Assembly: GCA_964036195.1 (NCBI GenBank) | Contig: OZ038452.1 | Span: 7,558,704-7,622,703 of the forward strand | Origin: Sphaerolaimus hirsutus | Taxonomy: Eukaryota > Nematoda > Chromadorea > Monhysterida > Sphaerolaimidae | DNA: 64,000 bases | Reading direction: 5' to 3' | Shown here: positions 1 to 10,500 of the stretch, piece after piece | Layout of the letters: each line of letters opens with the position of its first letter | How positions within the stretch are numbered: position 1 is the first letter of the stretch | Notes under the pieces: model-generated | Told to the model about the DNA's origin: nothing | The model's database searches: none | What the model saw: only the letters and a program-made list of their open reading frames with translations | Program-made: the position numbers and the translations under genes

Positions 1-292
1 TTTTCAGTGGAGAGTCTGTTGATGTGTGATGGGCTCGGTCAATAGGTCAAAAGTGCACACAAAAATGTGCATACGTGGTGTCCCCCTCGCTGTCAGCTAT
101 CTATATCACTGGCAAAAAGATTTTGTGTTCTAGACCAGATATTCTAATGTCCCATAACATCCATTAACCATTGACCCGTCTGTCAAACCATAATGCAAAC
201 AGTTATTTATTTAAGGCACCTTCAACTCTGATGTCCATAGGGCAACTATCTCCAAATAACCACTCAGAGATAAAAATCCGCCAACCAACCCA

Positions 293-468
293 CGGTGCAG
301 TCCCACACCCTGTAAAGTGTAAAGAAAATTGTCAAATGTCATGTAAAAAGTCAATCATAACTTAAAAAAGAATAGATTTTATTACTGAACTTTGCATGAC
401 ATTTTGCATGAGATTTGACACTTTACCTTACACTTTACAGGGTCTGGGCTTGGCACCATGTACACTTT
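293..468. mobile_element. Short TIR element, GTCCCA..CCCTGTAAA family
   Basis: The left end reads GGTGCAGTCCCACACCCTG and the right end reads CAGGGTCTGGGCTTGGCACC, an imperfect inverted repeat. The interior is built of TGTAAAGTGTAAA/TTTGACACTTTACA-type repeats on both arms. Related copies lie at about 15553-15740 and, as a whole intron, at 57456-57646. Confidence 0.65.
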
Positions 469-513
469 AAATCCCCAGTGATAATAAAACCATTTTTCCC
501 TCAAATTACTCAC

Positions 514-656
514 TCATTAGTCAGTCGATCCCTCTGTTCTACAGTAGCCTTTTGTGAGGCAAAAAGGCGCTCTACAAACTCGATTTGTTGATCGGTTTCC
601 CTCCTCAGTCTGGTCGTGGCTGCCACTACATCTTCAGCTGAGATGTCTGATGACAT
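514..656 (-). CDS. First coding exon of an unidentified gene leaving the window on the left
   Basis: On the minus strand an ATG at 656-654 opens a 47-codon frame beginning MSSDISAEDVVAATTRLRRE and ending QRDRLTN. It runs into a consensus GTGAGT donor directly after base 514 (phase 2). The product is acidic/basic alternating and probably helical, with a coiled-coil look (ETDQQIEFVERLFASQKA). The rest of the gene would lie left of base 1, so it cannot be identified. Support is the clean ATG, the strong donor and the charged, low-repeat composition, unlike the surrounding low-complexity DNA. I do not recognise the family. Confidence 0.5.
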
Positions 657-2149
657 TTTTGTAGTAATTTAATGTTACTGTTAGCTGATGCCCAGGGGCA
701 TAAATGCCCTTGCGTTCAGTCAGAAATTTAATATATTAAATACAAGAATAGATGCATTTTTTAGGGCAAAATTACATCCTGGTAATAAATAGCTGGAACT
801 CTGCCATGCAATTCTGCAATGTAATTACCAGCAACGTTATTTCTGCGATATTGCTGTAAATTTCGAAAAAAATGGATTTTTGGAACACACTAATCGGACT
901 GCATGGTAATACTATTCCGATGAATCAAGTCAGCTAATAAATCAGGCAAATTAAAAACGATGTGATGTGGTGAGAACAGTTTTGGTTCCATATTCATATG
1001 AAATATGACAGATTTAACTATCCGCCCAATCATTCAAAAACGATGGACTTTATTGATCACCGGCAGAGCGATTTTGATGCGATGCCAAGAAATTTATACG
1101 CCGCCGGCGACACACTTTTATTGACGCATTCTTAGCAGTGCGCCGCGACAGAACACACAAAAGTGGTCTAGGTATTTAGACCGGGTAGTAAAATTTGACA
1201 CGGTGCACAAAAGGGTGCAAGTTATGCTTTCAAATTTAGCTAAGTGCAGCGCGGCGGCAGTGCGCGTGGGCTGAATTTCTCCCTGATCTTTGGTGCAGCT
1301 AAAACCCGGCTGCTGGGCGACGCCCTTGTAGACACAGCGGGGGGTAATTGAAAACGACTGATCTTTCGAGTATCGATAGAGTTTGTGGAACTACAAGGAA
1401 TATATTTATCGACACGTAAAGGTTTTGATGTCGCGTCGAATATGGGATATCGAATATTTTAACTCTCGAATATCGATGTTGACAATTTTGAATAATACCG
1501 AATATCGATATCGAAAAGCCCTATCCTCATTTTACTTTTAAGTCACACTTTTGATGTTGCACTGATCACTTTCCCCTTGTCAAACATTATTATCGCCGTC
1601 TTTCCTCAAAAAGAGTGTTAAATTTCCCGCCGCCGCGGCGGCAACGATGTCCGGCGGCAACACGTAGGCGACAACTGCCGCCGCGCCCGCGCGATCCCCA
1701 GCTCGGATGGAAGACGTTTCATAAACTGACACGCGGAATCAGAGATGGAACGACGCCCAGTTTTGGGCGTTCATACATTTGTGCGGCTGCAGCGGTTCGT
1801 TCCGCACCCCGTCAGGTGAAATTTCAGGCATTTCGAATTCCCGGTAAGCTGTCGTGTAAAATCTTACAATTGGCTGGTCCAGTGAACCGTAAAGGGTCAG
1901 ATGCTTTGCAAACATTTTACAGGTAAATTGAAACTTGTTGAAATTTGCCACAAGACAGAGCGCAGGATTATCCTCACGCACAGTTACTAACAGGTCGATT
2001 ATGTGATTCGCATTGACGCACAGTTCAATACTTATATTTCATCTGCTGAAAATTGTCAAAAACACTGTAAAACCAAACCATGGCGTTGGCGCCATTTTTG
2101 ACGCCAATAACTAATTCAAATGGCGCATTTTCCATTGCCGAGTGGGCAG
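657..2149. other. Mostly unassigned sequence with a degenerate CGATAT repeat
   Basis: Bases 1361-1530 carry a decayed CGATAT/TATCG-rich repeat related to the elements at 22321, 41344 and 50298. A GC-rich stretch at about 1620-1810 is open on the plus strand (ORF 1615-1926) and could hold an exon ending CGTCAG|GTGAAA, but I could not tie it to any family. Nothing else is assignable. Confidence 0.4.
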
Positions 2150-2234
2150 ATGAGCGACTCCAAGCAGAGGTACTTCCTGTGCTCTGCTAATAATGCGCAA
2201 TTCTTTTCCCCTTGTAACGCGCGGTGCACAGCAG
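2150..2234 (+). CDS. Possible single exon with an OATP/Kazal-like cysteine motif
   Basis: An exon-like open stretch runs from acceptor GTGGGCAG to donor G|GTTTAC, phase 0 to phase 1. It encodes RYFLCSANNAQFFSPCNARC. The pattern C-x-A-N-N-x-x-F-F-S-P-C-x-A-x-C resembles the Kazal-like extracellular loop of organic anion transporters (SLCO), where a PVC...YFSPC.AGC string is typical. No neighbouring exon with OATP membrane segments was found, so this may be an isolated exon, a remnant or chance. Confidence 0.3.
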
Positions 2235-3695
2235 GTTTACAGCAATCTTTGTTGGCAAAAGTACACAGGGTGGTCCGTATTTGCGCAAAAATTAGGTTGT
2301 TGTTTTTTTGGATGGGGTGTTCGAATAAATAAACTGTCCATGTATTTACGATATTAATTTCTCATTTTTGGTTCGTCAGTTTTGTGCTGAAATTTAATTT
2401 TCGGATTTCATTCTGTATTATTCACTTGGTACGTTCAATAAGTAGCGCACATCTTGCACAAATTTCAGTGCAACGTATGCTCAATTTTGTTCGACGATGT
2501 TGTCAGTGGAGACTACGAATTCTTACATACTATTATTGGAAGCTTCAAGCTCATTGACATCACTGCTAATGAGTTTTGTTATAACTTTTTAACAAACCAT
2601 GTGATATCTATTGGTTTCAACAAAAACTTTATGCTTCGTGGCTGTTTCCCATGAAGTGTTTTTGTGTATCAATTACAGCAATTGTTTCCCAACGCTGTGT
2701 CAGACTGTTTGAAAGCTTTCCGTCCTCAATTAGTACATAACATGTGCACGATTTATGAAACACACCAAGGACATAATATAGTTGAAACAATGCGCAATGG
2801 TGATGGTGCTAAAGACAAATCGATGACCAAGTTTTAGCCCGCCCCAGATTCACCCCGAAATGCAGACGAAATATTTGGGAAACTGCTGTTGCACAGCTGC
2901 GACTGCTCGTTTTCTGCGAGTACCTAAAAATTCGACATACCCATTAAAAGTTTGAATTTTTTGAAATGTGAAAATGCAACACGAAGCGATACCGCGCAGG
3001 TAAATTTTACAACGAAATGGAATTGACTATTGGAGCTACATGAAATAAATGCAATTACCTAGTGTGATAGCTTCTAGCCCAGCACGCTGTAAAGCTTGAG
3101 TTGTGCATGTGAATGATGCACAAATAAATATCACAAATGAACTGCGCTTGATATGCAAAATTCGCATGACATTTTACACACAGAAGGATCGCATTGATCC
3201 ATGACCAGTGTTGGTTTCAATTCCACCAATTCGAGTAACATTGAACGTTTCAGTAAGAATTAAAAGCCGTTTATATAAATACGTGTTAAGAAATTAGGTA
3301 TGTGATTTAGGTTAACATAGTTAACACACTAAGTAGAACGTTTGTGACACTTACCATCTGAACACTTGTTATGTTCCTATATTTACATGGCGGTATACAC
3401 AGTACTTTTGGACAACTGCTTGGTGGCTAATGTGATTTAAGCATGAACAACAGAATGACATAAATAAAGCCCCACCAACTAGGTAAATGGGCGTTAAATA
3501 GCATCATTAAAATGCCCATTCACAAATGTTGGCTGCCCATGAAAAGTGTTTACATTCATAAGTTCACATGCATTTTAAAGGTGTATTATTTAGGGTGATT
3601 ACTATTCACAATGGGCTCTGATCAGAGGAGCAATGTAACAACTGTTTGGGTGTGAAGCATGCATGGTTTTTATGACTATAGATCATATTTATAAA
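2235..3695. other. No supported gene
   Basis: AT-rich unique-looking DNA. A 66-codon frame at 2454-2654 has no recognisable motif. I see no inverted-repeat element with clear ends. Confidence 0.4.
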
Positions 3696-4123
3696 TACCG
3701 TATTACCTCGAATTATCCCCCCTTGAATTAACCCCCCCCCCCTCGAATTAACCCCCCCTCCCTCAAAATAGGCTGGGGAAATAATAAACCCCCCCCCTCG
3801 AAATACCCCCCTCCGGAATGATGTACATCATGTATGCAATGTACATGATGTATTTATTACTACTTATTTGCATCGCAGCTACTCTTATATTTACGCTCAT
3901 TTGTGTACAGATGTACATCAATACCCCCAATATAACCTATATTCTCACATTTATTACCGTTTTTGTGTAAGAAAAGGCCTATTCCTTACTATGAATTTCA
4001 CGAACATTTCTGGCGAAATAATAAACCCCCCTCGAATAAACCCCCCTCGAATTAACCCCCCCCCCTCAAATTTTGCTGGCGAAATAATAAACCCCCATGG
4101 GGGTATTTCGAGGTAATACGGTA
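3696..4123. mobile_element. CCGTATT-family TIR element at a TA site
   Basis: Ends are TA|CCGTATTACCTCGAA and its inverse ...GAGGTAATACGG|TA. The interior is a run of CTCGAATTAACCCCCC-type units in one direction, then the reverse. The flanking TA dinucleotides fit a TA target duplication. Sister copies are at 13551, 51914, 55801 and 59240. Confidence 0.75.
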
Positions 4124-4581
4124 GTGGCTGGAAACCAGCCTTTGGGACCAGTCGTTAAACAGTGATCAAAGCATAATAATATTTAACTGAGCTAGCTTGC
4201 TTAGACAAGTAGCTCCACACTAGTCCCAGAGACTTGCAAAGTGAACTACCTAGATGATATCATACTATGGTTACTTGAATGAAAATGTCAAGTGCAACGG
4301 TTGTGCATTTCGCATTCCTAGAATCCTGAATCACGTACCTAACCCAAGTACCAGATAAAAGTTTGATAAGTACCTTCAAAATTTCTCAATTTTGTTTTCC
4401 ACTAAATTTTATTACATCTATCTTTGCTAGAATTTCGCAACCCTGTTCATAATTCAATGCATTTGGATGCACACAAGTGAAGTATCAAAGTATCATGATT
4501 TTTTGCATGCAGGAGCGTATAAAAAGCAATTTTCTCTCTATCTACTCAATACTGCTCATTGACAATTTCCACAGAGGGAAA

Positions 4582-7500
4582 ATGCAACCATGGATATTAT
4601 TCATATTGCCAGTGTTTATACTGAATGGTAAGATAAATAGTTCACCCAAGCTGGATTCTCCGGTTTCACAGTAATTTACTCTTTCTAACCGACACACAAA
4701 CAGACAATTTTTTGCATCAACTATCAATACCCTCGAACAAAGAAAATAGTGGTACTCGGCTTTAAATTTTAACTCGATTTAATTATTGTTATTTTATGAG
4801 AAGAAAATAGAAAAAATCTGTAAAACTAAAAATATTACCACTAGTGATGGGGTGCTGGGCACTGAAAGGCACCAGCACCAGTGCTTGGGCGGTGCTGTGC
4901 CCTTGTTCAAGGGGGGGGGGGGGGTGTAGCGGCCGTAATGTAAACCCGGCCGTAATGTAGGCCCGACCGTAATGTACGCCTGGCCCGGCCGTAAAGTAGA
5001 CCCGGCCGTAAAGTAAGGGGTGCTACATTACGGCCGGGTCTACATTCCAGCCGAGCGGGGGGATTGGCGGGCGGGACCGATGGGGGCGCGGTGCGGCAAA
5101 CACAAAGGGCACATAACAATACAAATTAGGCCTAACAATGCATTGCCCTTTTTGTTTGGCCGCCAAGACTAGTGATGTAAAAGCGCCATGGCGCTGGCCT
5201 TGGCTCTAGCGCCAAGCGCCAGCGCTATGGCGCTTTTGCATCACTAGTCTTGGTGGCCAAACACAAAGGGTAATGCATTGTTAGGCCTAATTTGTATTGT
5301 TATGTGCCCTTTGTGTTTGCCGCACCCCGCCAGCTAATCCCCCTGCTCGGCCGGAATGTAGACCCGGCCGTAAAGTAGACCCGGCAGTAAAGTAGACCCG
5401 GCCGTAATGTAGCAACCCCTACTTTACGGCCGGGTCTACTTTACGGCCGGGCCAGGCGTACATTACGACCGGGCCTACATTACGGCCGGGTTTACATTAC
5501 GGCCGAGCATCCGCCGTTCAAGGGTGCCTTGCCAGTGCCGGTGCGGTGCTTTTTTATACCGGTGTCAAAGGTGCTGATTGCACCAAGACACCGGGAAAGG
5601 CACCGGCCAAGTGTTCACGGGGTGTACAATTTTGTCCACAACACTTGCTTGGCGGTGCCATATTTTCCGGTGCCTTTTCCATCACTATTAACCACACGAA
5701 CACGAACACATTCCCACAGCGAGAGCAGAACCAGAGTCAACGCCCGACAACACTAAAGGGACCACTGCCTGTGACTCATACTCGGGCTGCAGCAGGTGGG
5801 AGCAGTGCAAGGTGGACACGAAGGGCAGGCCGAAATGTGTCCCGAATTCCGATGAGCGTTGTCCAGGTAGAGTGGAGTTTTGGTTCATTTTGAGAGTAAT
5901 GCCTACCTAATTTAATAGATTTGGCATTTTTGAAAAAAATAAAATAGGTGTAAATGCAGAATAGTTAAAAGTACCGAACTTTTTTCAAAGTATACGTAAA
6001 CGTAAAGTATTTATATTTTTTTTACTTTTACTCATGAGTAAACGAGAGTAAACGTATTTTTGCCCTGGAAAACGTAAACGTGAGTATTTTTGAGAAGTGT
6101 CACCCCAATTTTCACTCAAAATCACTAATTTTCAAAACTTTTTGTCTTATTTATAGCAATTTTTCTGATATGTGTGCATTTATACACATTTTGGACCATT
6201 TTCCCATATTTTTAGCATATTCTCTTATTTTGGACCATCAAAAAATCGGCATAAAAGACTGTTTGAAATACGTTTTCTGTACTCGAGTACTTTCAAAAAG
6301 TATACGTAAAAGCGAGTACAGGAACTTTTTTGGGAGGAAACGTAAACGTATTTACTTTGTACTCGAGTATATGTATTTATCGAGTAAAAATTAAATACGT
6401 TTTAACAACTATGGTCGCGTGTGTCCGTAGTAGTTAACGATGGCAAAAAAAGATTCGAAAATTCGAAAATATTTTCGAATTTTCGAATTTTTTCGGAATT
6501 GTCGAATTTTTATTCCACCACTGGAAAAAAACACTTAAAAATCGATTTTTTTTTTAAATTCGAAAATTCGAAAATTCAAAAATTTGAAAATAGTTTTCGA
6601 ATTTTTCAGGGAATTCAAGGACATAAACACATTCTTCGGTTCTTTGTGCTAAATCGATCGATAATTGATACGCGGTGCATCTGAAAAAGTCTATCTGAAA
6701 CGAAAAAAAACGTCAATGAACATTGAAATGACATCTGTGGCAGACCCATAGCTGGAATCGGGGAAGGCATTTTAGGGGGTGGGTGCACCAGACTTTGTGT
6801 CACCCCATTCTGTTGCATGTCAACCAAATTGTTTTGCTTCCTTGAATCGTCCCCCAATCCCAAGAAAAGGATAAAAAGGTGTTGACTTTACATTACCGAT
6901 CTGGCTAGTTGACATTAGCTTAATAACTCGGCCATTTCTTGGCCGATTTGGACTGTTAAATACTTAAAATGATCTGCACAACCTGTAGATCCCTTTTTAT
7001 AGGTTGGATTAGTGATGTATAAATTCATTATGCCAAGTTGACGCAGTATTTCAACATGTAAAATAAATTTTTCTGGGGGGGGGTATTTTTTGTCAGTGAT
7101 TTTTGAGGGGACTTATTTGAGGGGGACTTATTCAACAATTAATGGTAAATATATAGATGAAAATCACATAAATACAGGGTCAAATTGCATAATTTTTTGC
7201 AATTACATAATCAGCAAATGTACAACAGAATGGAATGACACAAAAGTCTGGTGGACCCCCCCCCCCCCCATAACAGCCACCCACAATTCCGGCTATGGGC
7301 AGACCCGGTCACATTGAAGAATGCACAGGAATGCACCGAGCAGCCATAACTATTTCAACATAACTACTTAACAGCTTAAAAAAGCTCTTAATACAATATT
7401 TTTCCAAAAAATTCGAAAAGTATGTAAAAAAATTCGAAAATTGCCTAAAAAAGATTCGAAAATTCGAAAATTAAATTCGAAATTCGAAAATTAATTTGAG

Positions 7501-10500
7501 GAAAAATTCGAAAATTCGAAAATTCATTTTGGAAAAAACACTTAAAAATTTAAATACTTTTTTTGGAGGGTTTGCCATCGTTAATAGCAGTTAAACGTAT
7601 TTATGTTTACTTGAAAAATACATAGTACTCAAGTACTGAGTAAATATTTTTACGTTTACTCTGTAACAAATACCTTTACGCGTACTTTTATGAAAGTACG
7701 TGAGTACACAAAACGTAAAACGAAAAACATATGGAGTGTATAGAAAGAACAAATGACACAAATGAATTGAAACGGCTGCGAAAAAGGCGGCATAAATGAT
7801 CCAAGGAAAACCGACTAATCTCAGTTTCAGGGACGTACGCAGGATTTTTGAGCGGGGGGGGCGGATTGTATACGGAGCCCGGCGAACGGGGGGGGGGCGG
7901 CGCCCCCCCCCCCACTAAAATTTGGCCCTATAGTTACGGAATGGAGCCATGGCGCTGGCGCCATTTGTAGGCGCCAGCGCCATGGCAGTATTGGCGTTGG
8001 CACTGGCGCCAACGTATACTATATAGGTAACTATTAAGACCTATATATAGTTACTATGACCACGTTGGGAACTTTTGTAATGCTGGTTGGACTCCTGAAG
8101 TTATACATTAAACAACGGGTTGGGGTTTGCGCGCTTGCGCGCAAAAAATTTTCAAAGTACCTACAAAATCGCTTTACAAAAGTGCCATTCTTGGCAGATT
8201 TTTATGGCCGGCCCGGGAACGGGGGGGGGGGGGCGGCCGCCCCCCCCGCCCCCCCCTGCGTACGTCCTTGCTCAGTTTTACGTTTTCCAGTGTCAAAAAT
8301 AGAAAAAAAACTCGCCCTTACGTTTTCCCAGAGTAAAACTGCATACCTGTGCGCAGGTGACAAACCATTGGTAATGTGCATGATGAGTCCGTGCACAATG
8401 GGAGATTGCCCGAGCGCTGCGCACTGCATTCCCTATTACTGTGGCAGGTGCAAGGCACTTTTCTACGATGCAGATTGGAATGAGCTCAAGAAGGAAACAT
8501 GCAGTTGGTTTTTTTTTTGGGTTTTGTTTCCGTCAATTTTTCAGTGTTCCCGGCATGCTGAGGGATACTTCTCTCAGATAATTTGGTTATTAATATCGCC
8601 AGCAAATTTTGAGGGGGTAATTCGAGGAAGGTTCATTATATCATAACTTTGCTCAGACCTGCGGGTATTTCGAGGGGGGGGGGGGATATTTCGTAGAGAT
8701 GCCGAAAAAAAATACCGAAAAAATAAATACACAAACACGAAAACACAAAATCAGAGCCGGATGCGGTTAGCGAGTGCGATGGTTTTAACGAATGCGGCGA
8801 GTGCGAAACGTGCGAAGTGAATTATTTCAACTGGCCAATGTGCGTCAGGGAGACCGACTGTTGTCCCAGTGAGTTACCTATTATGTGAAGCGTTTGAGTT
8901 GACTACTAGTTGACTGCTGCACTGTAGTGCTCACAGAAATGTAAATTTTGGAGTGAAAGTTTATTTTCTACACTTTCTAGACAATTGTCATTAATTCCAT
9001 ACCACGACAGCAAACTCTTGACGCTAAGCCACTAAGACTCCTGTGAGGCGTCAAAAGTGACAAAATACGTAAGTTACAATGGCGGCCCACACATGTCATT
9101 AGTTGAGACGTGTGTGTTCACTGGTCTGTGTCAACTCAGATTTTGGCTTCACGTGTCGCAGTCGCAGAGCGATATTCCAATGCACTTGCTGTGATGCTAC
9201 GATTACCGTACAGCTCGAAGTAAAATTCCAGCGTAAAGTTCCACCGCAAAATTTATCACATGAAAGTGGATGATGATACAGGTCTGCAATTTTTCATGGA
9301 CAATATGTTTATCAATACCTCCATTGTGTCCCAGAGTCATCGTCAACTGGCACTGCTTTTTGACTGTGAAAATTCAAAAATTTCGAGTTTACGTTGAAAT
9401 TTTACACCCGCTGAAGAAAAGTCAATTCTACGCCAGGTGATTGCATGCAATGACATAACGTAGAATTGATTTTTCTTCAACTGGCGTAAAATTTCAACGT
9501 AAAATCGAAATTATTGAATTTTCACAATCAAATAGCAGTGACCGTGGATGATGACTCTGGGACACAATGAAGGTATTGATAAACATATTGCCCATGAAAA
9601 GTTGCAGACCTGCATCATCATCCACTTTCATGTTATAAATTTTGCGATGGAATTTTACGCTGGAATTTTGCGTCGAGTTGTAATCGTAGCATGATATTTA
9701 TTTTTCAACATTGCCACATGGACCTTTGGAGATCGCTCTGCGACACGTGAAGCCGAAATCTGAGTTGACACAGACCAGTTGACACACACTTGTCAAATAG
9801 TGTGCGGGTCGCCAATCGGTAAATTTTGAAAGTTGCAGTAAATATTGCGGTACGGTAAATGTTCGCATTTTACGGTACGGTGCGGTAAATTCTGCCGCCC
9901 TACGCACAGGCACATCGAACTACCTGAACTGCACGCACACCTGCGACGAGGCTCAATCAGGCTGTGACAGGTGCGTGCCGGTCAACTGCGCGTCACCAGG
10001 TGACAATTCCGCTAGTCGTCGTGTGACAAAAATGTAGTGACTGGTAAGGGAGGTTGTACTTTCGGTGGAATGTTTTAACAACTTAAAAGTGCCAGACCTA
10101 TCACTGACAGGGCGGGTACATACATTTATAGGTTAACCTTGTTGTAACTCGACCTACCAGTTCTGTACAACTTTTCTTAGCTCGAATCACTTAACTTGTC
10201 ACTTGACCGCTTGCGCAATTGGCCCCAGATAACCCAGAGAAAAAATGTGAACCGCCGAAATTGTACAACGATTTTCTGTCGCCGAGGTCGATCGAGAGTT
10301 GTGCCGCCATGGCGGCGAAACAAAAGTTGATCAGGTGCCAGTTCCGCAAAATGAGAAGTGAGAAGTGAAATGGCAAAGGCGTAGTAAAAGCGCAAAGGCG
10401 AAGTGAAACGGCAAGTGTATTGGCAAGTGAAATGGCAAAAGCGTGGAGAAATTACTTTGTATTTTTATTTTTTTACTTCGCCTGTGCCAATTCACTTGCC

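Noticed and set aside
2454-2654. 66-codon frame as the next OATP exon
   Set aside because: The frame does not match the phase-1 donor at 2234 and shows no OATP motif.
8056-8646. 196-codon frame as a single gene
   Set aside because: Most of it translates a CAGGGACGTA transposon and poly-G/C. Only 8357-8503 is a real exon of the Kunitz gene.
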